64,000 bases of DNA from Cardiocondyla obscurior. Its lineage: Eukaryota; Arthropoda; Insecta; Hymenoptera; Formicidae. The notes beneath the pieces were generated by a model. It did not search any database. It was not told the origin of the DNA and saw nothing but the letters and a program-made list of their open reading frames with translations. The stretch's first letter is position 1; every line of letters begins with the position of its first letter. Positions 12,661 through 27,100 of this stretch are shown here, piece after piece. The translations under genes were made by a program, and so were the position numbers. The DNA is taken from positions 8,787,001 through 8,851,000 of the forward strand of contig NC_091870.1 in NCBI RefSeq assembly GCF_019399895.1, in the 5' to 3' direction.

Positions 12661-14871
12661 CGAATTATTATATTATTTCGGATCGACCGAAAAATCAGAA
12701 AGACCTCGCTTTACATTGCTAATTCGAGGCACGAATAAATGTTTAAATTGTTATGTCGTCTAATAGACGATGGTGTGCATTTTGGTGTACCGCTAGCTCC
12801 GAAAAAATAGTATAATAAAGTCACTCTGGGAATGAAAAAAAGTCGATTCGACTTTATTCGTATCCAAATTTGAAACGGATTAATATGAAAAGGTTGCGGT
12901 GACACAAGCAAATACGGAAAACTTGGGGAAACTTTCGCGATCTCGCCATGAAACTTGTCCCATAAAGATTCTGCTTGAAACTTTCTTATTGCCGTATAAA
13001 AACTCAAAACTGTCGCAAAAAAGAGATGAGATACAGGATGTGGTTAATGTACAGCCATCCGGCTTTGATTTATAAGATGCAAAAATTAGTGGTGAAATAA
13101 ATATACGCGGGAGCTAAATTTCTAAATATAAAAGGATCCATTTTTACGAAATCGTCGGTATTATTCAAAAAATAAAAAGAATGACCGACTTGTCCACTTC
13201 GTGATAGATTTATTTTCGTCGCACATTGTGACTTGCACAGCGACGGGAAAATAGAAAGCTGTTAGTAATTTTTATCAATCACTTTAAATTGATTAACTAC
13301 AATGAGAAGACGATTAATCCCGAATATTTTTGCAAAAGTATGAACGAATTATATTATCGAAATTTTATTAAGCTCAATTAATTTAAATTAAAAGGAGCTC
13401 GAAATAAAATTGTGCTCTTCGTATATAAATCATGTGGCATAAGAGTGATCTGCAGTTACGAAACTATCCCTGATTGCGATCGCATTTCACAAACAAGCCC
13501 GACCGGCTATAAATGAATAACCTGAAATGGAAATTGATCTGTGTTTGGGATTCCCACGCAGATGGATTGTGTTGGAAAAACGAACGCAGTTACGTCTTCC
13601 GGAAATCGATTGAGAGACGAGGGGAATGAGAATTCCGGCTACGACTTCAGAATATAATGTAAGGAGAACCGCAGCGGTCTAGTAATGGGATGATTTAATC
13701 TGTGGTCGATGGTACGAGACGAGGAAGCTGGTGTGACCAATGATATTGGATGGGGAATACTCGGTTTCCTATTCTCGAACCGCCGTATATTAACAACGTG
13801 ATATTTGATATCTTTGGCCCTAACGCGACGCGGATAATAAAAAATTCTTCCGCTTATCTATCTTTCACGTAGAAGATTGCAATTTAATTAAAATGTAAAA
13901 ATTGTTTTAAAAAAATTGAAAATATCTACGTTATTTTTAAATTTATTTTATTCAAATTGTTAAATTATTATGTAACTTAGCGATAAATAATGTCACTTAT
14001 TTTAAAGGAATTTTTAATATATTCTTTCTATTTTAAGTAGTATTAATTTATTATTTTTTAATAAATATTTTAATAAAAAAAATTATTTTTTAATGTGCTT
14101 TATAAGTACAACGTTGGGTTAAATTTTCTATCGTCTAAATCGTTTCTAAAACTAATACATCGTGCCAACGTTTTTGACGTCTCCTCAAAAAGAAAACTAA
14201 ATTAGTGAAGTAAAAATACTTCATGAAATTATAATGAAATTTGTCAGCAAATTTATTTTATATAAATTTCCGCGTATAATATAATGTATTTAAAAACAAT
14301 AATTTAATATATTCGCAATTTTTTTTTTCAGTGATGTAATCTAGTAGTAAAAATAAATGATTATTATTACTACAGAATAAAATTACACATAAATTACATA
14401 AAATATACATTTCCTATAAAACAAAGTTATTAAAATATATATAAACCTTGATCGGAAATAAATCTAAAAATTTAATATGTGCGCGAATATGGAATAAAGA
14501 GCTTTTCGGTCGATTAAATAACAAAAATGTCTGGAACGCATCGCGGGAACCTAAAATGGATCGGAAATGAAAACAATTTCGCCGGAGATAAACATTATTT
14601 TCATAATTATTCAATTAAAATTCTATTCGGATCGAACGAACCTGCCGCGCGTTCTCCCGCCGTTATTCGCGGAGCTGAGGGAGCCGGGCGAAAAGTGAAT
14701 ATTCTGATATCGCGAAGCCTGCAAATTGATCAAAGTCACTCGATATTTCTCGCTCTCGTTTCCGCGTTATGTGCGCGCGAGCTCGAGCGCTTAATTCCGC
14801 AGTCTGAGTATCTCGTATAGTCTAGCTTTTGCACGCGCGGGGCCCCGCATAACGAACGAACTCAACTTCGC

Positions 14872-14909
14872 AATATATATATATATATTATACATATTAT
14901 ATATATATT
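14872..14909. repeat. AT microsatellite, imperfect
   Basis: An alternating TA tract with a few interruptions, and self-complementary. It separates two CpG-rich stretches and is an ordinary microsatellite. Confidence 0.8.
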
Positions 14910-15153
14910 CGGAAGTCGTGCCGGCAGTTTCAATTTGCTCACGGCGGGATAATTCACGCGCGAAATCGCGGTGGCCCATTTTTTATCGCGCGCGAACGAA
15001 CTTGCGCGCGCCATTGTGCAAAGTCCGCCAAGGATTTGCAACTTTCAGGCGGCAAAAGCCGCGGTCTGACTTCCTTGAAATGTCTCGCACGTATATCCAG
15101 TCGCAAGTTCGTTCTTCGGTGAGATCGACAAAAGCTCCCGGGGTGCTGCATAT

Positions 15154-15173
15154 ACGTGTGTATGTGTGTGTGC
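15154..15173. repeat. GT-rich microsatellite, short
   Basis: Alternating GT with a single A interruption, followed by a GC-alternating stretch (about 15174-15185). Both are purine-pyrimidine alternating and could adopt left-handed DNA, but nothing nearby suggests a function. Confidence 0.6.
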
Positions 15174-18100
15174 TTGCGCGCGCGTACGTGTTCGCGGGCA
15201 ACAATGAATCACTCTTAAAACGTATTTTATTCGAAAAGACATTTCTAGCGAAATGGGCCAACTGTTAAAAACCTCTGACATGAATATAACATATAATTCT
15301 GACATATTGCGCTGCATAGAATAAAATGAGATTCTCCTTCACAGGCTGTCTCTGAGCATCCTATTTTCTTTCAACGTCAGGCACTGTCCGAAAAGCAAAA
15401 GGAGAATATTTTAAGGTGCCAACTATGACTATTTTCCCGCCCAACAGTATTGTAATTTCTTACGAGATTAACGCATTGCTAAAATTTTTCTTAATGAAAT
15501 ATTAACCCAACGTTTATACAGCGGTATATACCTCGCAATAATAGCACTTCTAAAATTGCTCATAATTTTTTTTTTTACATTTATGCTTTAATATTGCAAT
15601 TCTACGTAAGATTAAATTATCGCTAATAAATATTTGTTGATGCGACGCCTGTTACGTTCTACGAAATAAATTTTCTTGGCAAACTGCGTCAAGCGTCTCC
15701 TTCGACGTGAAGACGCGGATTGTTATCGTTACTCTTATAATTAGAGTTCACTCGCGCACGAAACGTTTGTCATTAGTTTGCTAAAAGTTCGCGAAGTTAT
15801 ACCGGCGTATTCCGCGGTAGAAATTTTTTTTTCTTTCGTAAAGTTTACGGCGACAGTCCTGTTCTTCAAGGCGGCTAACTTGGCGACGAACAATAACCGT
15901 TATCTCTTTGCAGCAGATTATAAATGGTTATCATTAATATTACGATTATTTCGTTAAATAGGCCGTAACGTGGAAACCGCGCGCAAAGTTGCGTGATTTT
16001 TTTTTTCCCCGTCCGGCGGCCAAGAGTTTCCTAGAGTGGAGAAACCCAACAAACAATGTCGGGCAGCTCTCTCTACAGCTGCTGTCGAGCCCTTAGCGGC
16101 TTTAAGGGCGGAGGCCAGTCGTCCTTCCTAGCCGCGGCGCACTCGAAACGTTTGTACTCCTGTTAAGGCTGTAGAAATTCTTTCTCGACGGTGTCGAGCG
16201 TAACGAGGAAGCGACTCTCTCAACCTTCTTCATCATCAGCAACCGTACCGTTCTCCAATGCTTGCATTCTGTGTCAAGCATTGTGGTTTTTTTTTTCTTT
16301 ACCTCGAATAACCGCGACAACAACAAATCGGCAACAGTTGTTTATGCAATGGACCGTAAAAAAATTTCGTGACAGCGAGATAATCGCGTTTCTCGTTCGT
16401 TTCGTCGCGCAAATCACCGCCGAAGAGTCAAAAGCTTCGTGATTTACGGGTACTAACGAAGATCCAATATTCGACGAGCGAAAAGTAATTAAAAGCTCTC
16501 GAGTTAGGTATTTCGAGTAAGGCTTACATCTAAGCATTAATTCCTCTCCCGAGAACGTCGCAGTGATCGAGCCCACTCGAAAACTACTCGAACGCATCGC
16601 GCACCTGAGGGAGTTTAAATTTAATTAAGTTGACGAGTCATTATTCGACGATGCTCGACGATCGTTAATCCCGCGTATCGAGACGCGGTGCCGGATACTC
16701 AAAGAATCTCCATTCTAAGCTGTACCTGTAATCCGCATCGGGACTGTGCGAGCGCGATCGAGAGAACCCACCGAATTTCCCGTTGCCCAACTTTCGTAAA
16801 TAATTTGCTTTAAGTGCACGGCCGTGAGCCGCTGTTAATTGTGACAAATTTAAAGTGTCGCGGCGGCGTTGCGGCGCGATTACCGGCGAATTCTAATTAC
16901 GAAACAATTGTGGAAATTGTTTCATCAGTGTAATGCTGTTTGCATGGAAATACGCTATCATTAAGAGATTCCGCATATGTTTAAATCTCCATCAATAAAA
17001 TCTATGAGAAAATACTTTGCGTGCGTTGCACAACGTAAAGACGCATTAATTACTAAACGATGTTGCGTTTATATATTTTAATTAATATTTTTACAATTCT
17101 TTTTAACGAAGACAGATTTTTAGCGAACGTAAAATTTTTAATATGAGAAAGGGACGGGGAGGCACCGATGGAAGAGAGACGAAAGATTTGAATTATTGTA
17201 ATTGTAAGCAGCTCCTGCTTTAAATTGCGAAATTGTTCGAGGCCGACGTTCGAGGCTGGGTCGTTACATTCGACCGCAGGAGCGCCGGGGATAACCGATC
17301 CTGCAGGATTCCCGGGATAACCGCCGGCTCTCCGACTATGCCGATTAGTTTCGTGTTGACATAGCCGACCGCATCGATCGTTAAGCTCTAACGACCGTTC
17401 CCGATTACGATTTCTTTGCGATGCAAATGTCGTGGTTTTAACGAACGCGCTTTTATTCTAATGAACGATTCGGCGTGACCAAATTAAGTCAGTCGTTAAA
17501 AATATCAACCTCGCTCACGAGGACTACTGTCACTCGACAGAGAGCTTGGAAACAGCAATGAGCGCGTATAATGGCCGTTGAAAGCGAGTATCTGGACGTG
17601 ACTAGAAAAAGAACGATCTGATATAAACGGAAGACTTCAGCGATCCGTCTGGGGTGCATAAATAAAGTGGTAAATTTAAATAACAAAATAGTGTCAGTAG
17701 CAGCCGCGTCCAACACGGGGGTCGTCACGTTCACCTGACCCAAACGAGAATATCGTGATGTGGGCACTTGCCGCATCATAAATCCGTTCTTCGCGCTCAA
17801 CGTTCCGCCCCGGCGACACTCACTAGCCCGCGTCGAATTTTACCGTTCATCGATTTTCTCTTTTCCGGATCGTACACACGAGAGGGGGAGGCAAAGAGGA
17901 AGAGAAAGAGAAACAGGGACACGAAAGCAGGGGGTGCGCGATGTAGTCGAGCGGCTTTGATGCGCGGTGAGTGTGAACGCGGCGATTAACCCCATATCAT
18001 TCCTCTTATCAAACGCGCCCCTATCCATCGCATCTTCCAGTCCGTCTCTTTCGCTCGGTGGAAAGAGCGGAGCTTTTGAACAACCTACGAAGCGTGGTGT

Positions 18101-21100
18101 TGCAAATCTTTCTGTCTACATATCCCTTTATTTTCGTTATTTCCATTTCATTCGCATTCGCCACTCCGCCTCTCATCTTGCCTTTTGCCACCCGTATGTG
18201 CGATGGAATTTTTATATCTTTTTTTACCGGAGCTTTCATTGTAACAAAGAATGTTTGAAATATCGGTTAAAAGCATTCAATTTCCTATTTCTTTTTTTTT
18301 TACACTGATACATAAATAAAATATTCTACAAAGGTTTTATTACAATTTATCTTTTTTTTTCTTTTCTTTTTTTTTTACTTTAATTAGTTTGTATGTGAAA
18401 TAGTTAAAAATCAAGTTTTCTTTTGGTTTCCTATTTGTTAAATCGCGATATATAGTTTAAGCATAACTTTACGATCATTTTTTGTTACAATATAAAATAA
18501 AAAAAAATAAAAAAATAAAAATAAAACCGTAACCTGTGCAATAAAAATTTTCAGAGAAGAGAAAGTTTTGGGAAATATTTTAAAACAGTTCTTTGGAGAA
18601 GCCGCTAAAATATAATAATACTACTGTTGCCATAGATCAATTTTTTCTTGATTAAAATAATTTACTAATAAATTAAGAAGAACAGAGGCGTAATTGTGAC
18701 TTCGGTGCATTAACGCTCGCGATAGAATAATCTCTGGTAGGAATATAGATGACAGAAACCAACCGCGAGTATTGAAAATGAACATAATAATCAAGAGAGC
18801 ACAATGGCAAGCCAGGAAAGTGTTTCCGCGAACAAAGCAGTCGATAGTATTCGCTTTATCTGACCTTTACCTTTGCCGCATATCCACCCTACCACCGGCA
18901 CCATTTTCAACTGCCTCGCGTTCATCCATGCATGCAACCTCTTGCCTCCGCTATCTCCTCATCCCTTACCCTATCCGCTTTCTTTGTCTCCGTTTCAGGT
19001 TGGAAGGGTGGAGACTGACTCGTTTTGGCTACACGGGTCCAAGTTAGAACCCGAGAAATCGACCTACATTCGCTGAGTAACCTTCGAATCAATGCAACAC
19101 CCAGTGGTGCTTAGACAAACGGGGATGCAAAATTTTTCGAAACTCAGGAAATGTAGAAAAATATTATTACGAATAAAAAGCCAAGTGAAACTATCGTAAT
19201 TCGCGTCCGTCGAATCGTATTTATAATAATTGAATCGTCCATTTGGAAAGACTTTAAACAATTAAAACCACCAGAGGATAATAAGAAAAGCCAGTAGGAA
19301 AATCCGGATATTATCATAAGCTGTTAAATTGCTTTCAAATAATTAAAAGCTCGCAAGCTCTCTCTCAATTCCTCTCTTTTCAGGCACCACTGCACGCATT
19401 GCTTTCGTGCACGGGCGCAAAAATACGCTTTATCGTTTTTCTGCCTAAATGTGCGCCACGGCCGCACGCGACGGCGAAGCGAAATGTTAAAGTACGCGGA
19501 TGCATTTCCAGCGATAGTCGACGGCCCGTGCGATTAATGCTTCGCGGAAGAGAGGCGTGACTTACGTAGAAGTAGACCACGGCAGCCCGAACTTCGAATA
19601 GGTAAAGGCCGCTTTTTTACCGGCTATTTTTAGCGATCCGCGAATGTGACGTAAAAAAAAAAAAAAAAATATCAAAAAAAACGCGGAAACTCTGGAAGAA
19701 AAAAAAAGACCTTTTTCCGGGTTTTATCTCGACGTCACCGCGTGCAGTTGCGCCGCGCGAGTAAACTATACGCTTAATACGCTCGCCGCCGAAATTGCAA
19801 TGGCCCATTTCAGCGGATAATCGCGAAAAGTGAATTGCATCGGCGCGCCGCCGTGCAAATTATGCAGCGGGGACAACTTGACTGGCGCGCACTCGAAACG
19901 CAAACGTAACGTAAACGTGTGCACTTAGGTAATGTTATTACATGTATTTACATAATGCGCCGAGACGTGCCTAGTGTGTGTTTAGTATAATGCCGCGTAC
20001 CTGGCTGGAGTGCTTCCGCGCTTGCCTTCAATGGCGAATGGATTATGATCGTGCGATAATTCGTGTGCGAGCAAGTTCAACCGGTGTGCGAGATTATTAA
20101 CGAGCCGTCTAATTAAAAAAAAATTTTTAGTCGGGATCTCGTTTTTTATTAGCAAGACTCTCGTCGTGTCTCGTCGATGGATTTTTAACAATCGCAGTTC
20201 AAGTTCTTTTTATATTAAACCTGAATATTTTCCGTTTGTAAAAAAAAATATTTTTACTCGCGGAATTTGATTTAAGTTTAAATAATTAAATTAAAATGAT
20301 CCTGTATCTGCGGCAAATCGTGGCCTTAAACACTTTGCGCGGGGGAAAACGAAGAGCCCTGGTGATTGCGGCAGGTTCGGAGGAAAAGGGCAGCGCGGTG
20401 GTGGAAAAAAAATTGAATGCCTCCGCCGGAAAATGTTTTGCCACGGCAACGCCATTTCCGTGCAACCAGCAGAGATAAGCAAGAAATGTTGTTAAGAAGA
20501 AGCGTAGTTCCTGATTTCGTAGCGCGCACCTCTCTCAGAAACACCGTCGGAATAGAATTGTTTTCAGGCTTGTGTATTTTCTTCGCGCTCACCCACTTTT
20601 TTTTCCCATTTTCCTCGTTACATAACGAAGCTGCAGTTTCGAGGGGGGTGAATAGGAGAAGACCACCGGGGGTTGGAATAGGACGGAAATAGTTTGCGTT
20701 ATCGATCCAAGTGCGCCCGATGCGCGCGGATCTTAATGTAATTATTTTCAACTAAATGCGAAAGTCGAAAAGCAACGAAAGCTTTGCAACAGTCGCATTT
20801 TTTAAATGCGTTTGCCCAGACGGCGATACCGCGCGATTAATTTAAGCGATTCGTATCACGTGAATCGATTTAAAGACGGCGCGTATTCGCAACGCGTGCG
20901 CGCATATTTAGATTCCTCGAAACCACGCAACGTATTCCGCTCGCGCATCCACGAAATGCACAAATCGAGGGTAAACGTTTCAGGTCGTGCTTGAATAGAA
21001 CAGATCATGGATCGTCTACCGTGTATTCATTGAAGAATATTGCGTTCAATGGGAAGACTATAGCGTGCGGAGCGACGATGCAATAATTTATTAAAAATAG

Positions 21101-24100
21101 ATGGAAGCGCGAAATAAAATGCCAAGCAACATGTAGTTGCATATATCGCATTCTTTATATAAAACGCTTTCTTTTATATTTATAATGTATATAACATACT
21201 TCTTCCGCAGACTTCCGGTACATTTTATTTTAATATTTGATTACGCAAGTTTTGCGTTCAATAAAAAATATATATTACTGATATCTTCAGAAAAATTGTA
21301 ATTTAGACTGTCGTCTGCCGTAAAACGTTTCGATATTTCAAAGTTAACAATTCCGTATTCACGAATGTAAACCTCTAGAGACACCGTAAAAGTACCGGGA
21401 ATATCCCTTTAATTGAGTTTAAAATTAAGATGTTACAATAAGATCTACTTAAAGTTAACTACTGGTTATAATTCTGTCTCCTTTGCTTGATCCCGGAATC
21501 TAATTTCACAGAAACTCTTCTTTTAATTTTTTTTATTATTTAAAAATTACATAAGCGTTTCCATTAAAGAAGCATTCATTTCGAATCGAAAATTTCGACA
21601 TTTTAAATAGCTCAACGAGTCGAGCAGAAAAAATATTTGTCGTTTGACGTTTCTATATTTTAATATAAAAAATACAGTGCAGTTCGTCAAACGATTTCCT
21701 TGCTTATTTATCCTCGGTATTCTTCTTTTTAACTTCCATATATTTTAAGAGGGAATAATTTAATAAAGCAAAGTTATTGAAACGACTTGCGGAAACGCTC
21801 GCCGGCGGCTCGCTTACGTGAAAATAATGACTCTTCCGGCGCGTCATCCTTCCGCGAAGTGGATCATTATCTTCGCCCAAAGGACTCGTTTTATTTGCGC
21901 AAGCTATAGGAATTCCGCGATCGATATAACGGACAATTGAAGTTGTTAAAGGTCAGCGGTAAAGGTGGAAGCGTGGCGTAACAATGCAGTATACGTTGAA
22001 GCGATCGACTGTCCTTACTCGCGAGGGTCCCCCCGTGACATTTCCGTTTATGAATTACGAATACCCGCATAAAGTATCCTCTCGCACGTGTAAACTGCGA
22101 ATTTATAACATCGTGCTGTTGCAACGAACGAATATCGACGACCGGATTAATCCGTCTATTGCTCTCTTTGTGCTATTTATTATTGCGTATTGCATCGGAT
22201 CGCGATACAGGTAAACAAAAATGACGGTATACCGTCCCGCGTATTACAATCTGCGATAGCGTAGGCGTATTGATGACTGTACACCAGCCTCTCGTTTCGA
22301 AAATTGTTTCATAGTGCGAAATCCATCTTGATTTATGCAAATAATTTCCTGTTCTGTAAACGAGGCGATAGCGAATAATGGAGACACGCAAAGAGAAATG
22401 TAAAAAAAATTACTATTATCCTCTCCCCTAATTGATATAATTCCATATCATTAAAATTTTCCCTTGCAATTTTTATTTCACTCAAGCAGAGCTGGAAAAA
22501 CCTGTACGCGTCGCCGTTGTTATCCGCGAGCTTTCCGCGTGACGATTTAATTACTTGTTCGATGTCTGAGCTCGATTCGTGAACGGCTTCTGCAATTTCT
22601 CGTCGAGCTCTCACCGCTGAACGTGCAGCGAGATATCGTTTCCTTCCGCCGTCTCGTTCTCGGCGCGGTATCCGTAATGCCTTTTCCCACACTGACGTTC
22701 GTGACTAGAAAACCGCGCGACCGGGCTGGAAAACCTTGGCGAGAAACCTTTGACGTCAAGGAAATGTCCACCCACTTTTGTCCCCTCCCCCCCCGCGTTT
22801 TCTCTACTTTACCGCGATGTCCTTCTCTACCGCGGCATGCGAGCAAGGAATGCTTTATGAGACGAAGAATTTCGTTTCCCACGTTGCAGTATGTTATAGA
22901 TTTTTCGTTTTGTTTTTTTTTTTTTTCTTTTTATCGCGAGTAGAATTATAACCTGCGAAAGACGACGGCGTTCATGCCGTCGAGGGCTACTTTACGCATC
23001 CAAAAATGTAACTGATCTTTCCTCCACTAAATTGCTACCAATTTACAATTTACGTACTTCGACCTAACAAGGCGCGTCACCGAAATAGCTCGATGTACAA
23101 TTCCGTTCTTCGGAATATCGGGGTCTTCCGAAATTTTTTTTACTTTTAATATATTGAGGTAGAAGCGACGCGGTTAGATCCAGGCGCACAGAGAAATCTC
23201 TCGCGGCAGCGAGATATTTTCGAGAGCGACCGATTGCTCAGAGCTGACAAGAACGTAACTCGAAGGGGCTCGGCAATGTGCTTCAGTCGGCTATTGTCGA
23301 ATCTACCGTAGTACATTCATCACGGGAATTACTCGGGGCAAGGGCTCCGCTCCGCGGACGATTTTTCAAAGGAGACGCCGGACATTTTTACGTACTCACC
23401 TGCTGGCAACCGGTATGTCGTACGACGCGTCGGAATGGCATCGCGGACGTAGCACTTCTAGTAATCCCTGCCGGAGCAACTCCGAGCCGAGAGACGTTGT
23501 AACGCGTCGCGAAATTACTCCCGCCGATCAATCTCGACGATTTATTAAATGCGATGCATCGCCGCGGCGCGTAATGCATGTTCCATCGCGGCGGAGTTAA
23601 GCTGAAATTTCCATCGCATTAAAAGCATAACCGTATATAGTAATCGAAACTGTAAATTTGATCCGTCCCCGGGCCGCGTGTTTTTCAAGTTAATCGAATT
23701 GAAGACCCGGCGGCACAAAATTAAATTTCATTTTGTATTTGATTAAAACGAGAACGAGCGTAATATTGCGATTAATCGGCATGTTTTTACTTTAAATATC
23801 TGCGCGACGGCGTTAAATAAAAGAATGAAGTTATTTGTATTAAAAAAAAAAAATACTACTTTTGTCGTGAAAATCAAATATACAACGGTGAATAATAAAG
23901 TTTTGTTTACCGATTTAATAAAACTGTTGATTTTTCAATTTAATAAATTTTACGATTGATATAGAACTCTAATATAAAATAAAATATTCATGTTTTATTC
24001 TCTTTTTTTGTTTGTAGTAAAAAAAATAAAATTTGTACAATAATATTTCAATTTGTTCTTTTATAAAATTGTTTTTAATTATTACGTTAATATTTTTATA

Positions 24101-27100
24101 AATTTTGATCGACATTTCGCCATTAAAATTATTTTTCCATTAGATAATTAATTGCATCGCGGTTCTTATCGTCTCGTTTTATTAAGAATCGGTATCATCC
24201 ATTATATTTTGATTCCCACTAGTTGGAAGGACACGATACATCTTTCACACCCGTATCCACGTTAAGATGGACGTGGTAGTTTGCCCGCAACGTCGATGCG
24301 CCAGCAATGCTGGCCTCGATTAATCTTTGTGTTTGACGTATCGGCGCGTTACGTTGGCATTATCGAAAAAATCACGAGGCGCACGTATCGACTAAAGATG
24401 ACCCGGTCTGCAATATTTGCGCCAATTTTTTTTTCCCCCCTTACGTCGATCCGAACGGTGGCCACCCTCTCGTTACTTATTGAAACTTTGTGAACGATCG
24501 CGTCGATCCGTCGTTTCTTCGCCGCCACGCGGAATTCGTAATTCCCGTTCCGATCTTTTCCGCAAGGACGCTTAGCAGAATCGCGAGAATCTTTGTGCTT
24601 TTGGCGCACAAAGTAGAACTTGCCGAAGTAGTAGTTGCGCGCCGGGTTTATACTTGGCGAATTCGGAAATAATGGCCGCGAAATTCCACGCCGCATTCCC
24701 AGAAACTTCCGGCGACTCTTAGTCCACCGTACGCGCGCGGGCCCCTCGGTTTCTACACTTCGCGAGGTCGTGACAATACATCAAACTTCCGCTAACAGCT
24801 GGTTATTAAAGTCCCTGCTCTACTTTTGCCACGTTTAGCCGCGCGGTAGTTATTGCTTCCTCGAAATCGCGATATTGATCCAATTTGTCAGTCGCCGGTA
24901 TAGCGGGCATTTCCCGTCACTATAGTTACTTGTCGATTGTTGCAGATGAAAGCTTCTAAAGACCGCTGCATCGCTATTTGTATCTCTAAATTGATAGGAT
25001 GATTCGAGATGAGAAAACCCGCTCGCGATCCACCGACGTTAAATGACCTGCGTCACCGAACGATCTTGTATAATTAAAACCCTCCCGAAACTTTCTGTTT
25101 AATTGCCACCGGCTCGGTTTACTTGTCGAAATGTCTCTCTTAGAATTTTTGCTCGCTAATTTCTGAGCCTTCCCTCATCTCTCTTCGTCAAACGAGCCTC
25201 TACAGGTCGCAAGTTCGACGATGGTTCTACAGATTCCGAGTTTCAGTCTTCCGAATAGTTGTGAGGGGGACTTTAGTATGAGAGCGGCAACGTAAAGTAG
25301 TTTCTGTTTCCGGCAGTTACTCGGACGTTGAATAACCATTATTGAATACTCTATTCTATTATCGATTGCGGCCAAGTATCTAAGATGCCATGATTAATTT
25401 GTACCAAACTTAAATCGAAATGGAGACTGTTGCATTTCAGAAAGCAGATTACAGAACTCGTGCTTACGTGTACTCAAAAATTTTAAATAAATATATCAAA
25501 GGATTTTCAAAGATTTACAGTCTCTCTTTCACGATTATATCTGATTACCGACAGATGCAATGTGCCTCGCGACCTTTCGGCAACCCCTAACCTTTCGGAG
25601 ATCGAGAATTTGGTGCACAAATCCGGGATAAAATCATCGATAGGTTGAAATTAATCGAGATAGACCATTGTTTTTTTTTTCTTTTTTTTTGTGCCAAAGC
25701 GTATCAATACCACGTATTAATTAGATCGTAATTTAAAAGCTATAAATTGTCCTTTCGTGTTTAAAGCGAAAAAACAGTAATTGTACTTAATCGTAATTAA
25801 TTAATTTATTAGGTAAACAAAAATAACTGAGGCTTTGCCTCTGTATTAATAAAATCAAATCCCTATGTAATAAAATAAAAATTACTTTTATGTAATTGTT
25901 AACATAATTATTAACTAAATAATACGTGAACCAGATATGAATTTATACAGCGTACGATAAAACCTTGAACTGTCTCCGCTGTTGCAACAACTTTTATGCG
26001 TCTGCTGAAAAGTGTTGTTAGCTACTGAAATAGCCGATACCGGATTCGATTTCAAATGCGAAAAACAAATCCCTGTGACAAAAGGGTTTCGATAAAGGGT
26101 GTTATTGGTCAGGCGGAAAGGGATTAAGTAATTGGCCGACATCTCTGCGATCTCGTACCGAGAAGCGCAAAATTGCAGTCGCGAAAAACGATCGGGAATC
26201 ACGGGCGTGCTATTGTTGGAATTTTGTAGAATAGCTCGCTTTGCAACTAATGTCAAAAGGGGGTAACTGCGAGGGTTTCTAAAGCTACAAGGGTGAGAAA
26301 GCGATATTACCGGCCGTTGCACGTAATGGTTGGGAAGGCATCGATCCCTTTTCTTCCCTTCCCTTTTCCCGTCTCCTATCTCACTTTTCTTGGAAAGTAC
26401 AAACAGGAAAGCGAGTGGAAGATAAAAGATGACGCGTGGGAGGGTAATAGGGTCGAGGAGGGTGGAAGAGGTCGAATGCAAGGATGTTGCGTTTCTTTAA
26501 CTCTAGTATGCGCGAATGGTGTATTTTCCCAAGCGCCATATTTAATCTTCTTTTAAAAAAAAAATAAAGTTGAACAAAGAGTTAAAGAATTTAAAGTAAT
26601 TTTTCTTTTTTTTTTAAATTTATTATACACCGTTGTCGATTAAAGTAAATGTGCCTTGGCCATAAAATATGTCGAAAAGACGAATGGCACAAAGTTAAAA
26701 AATTTGAAAGAAAATAAGACACAGCGCTTATGTGTACGAAAAACGAGATACACGTATATTCTCGGTATATTCTGTTTTTTTGAAAGAACTTCTATCGTGG
26801 GGCGATGAAGAAACGGCATTTGCTTATCAACTTCTGAATACGAGAGTGAGCGAGTTTTAGAATAAAATGCACAAAAATATTTCTCAAACCTGATATTTAA
26901 CTTATCTAAAAGACATTTCGACTTAAAAGGAGTTTAATGCTGCGCTTTAATCGTTAATTGAAGCAATATAGGACTTGGAAGTCCCTTTCGAAAAGAAAAA
27001 TACCGTTGTCGAACCATTGGCATCGTATTTATATTAAATAAATCTTATCTCCTTGTCTTTAGAACGCAACAGTCTTTGTTAAATTATGTACCGTAATTAA

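Noticed and set aside
18990..19076. tccgtttcag acceptor followed by a short open tail ending in a stop
   Set aside because: No upstream exon or homologous protein is recognisable, so it could not be told from a chance acceptor.
25915..26481. Open frame of 188 codons on the minus strand
   Set aside because: Its composition is that of translated noncoding DNA, with no domain, no splice context and no relation to other features.
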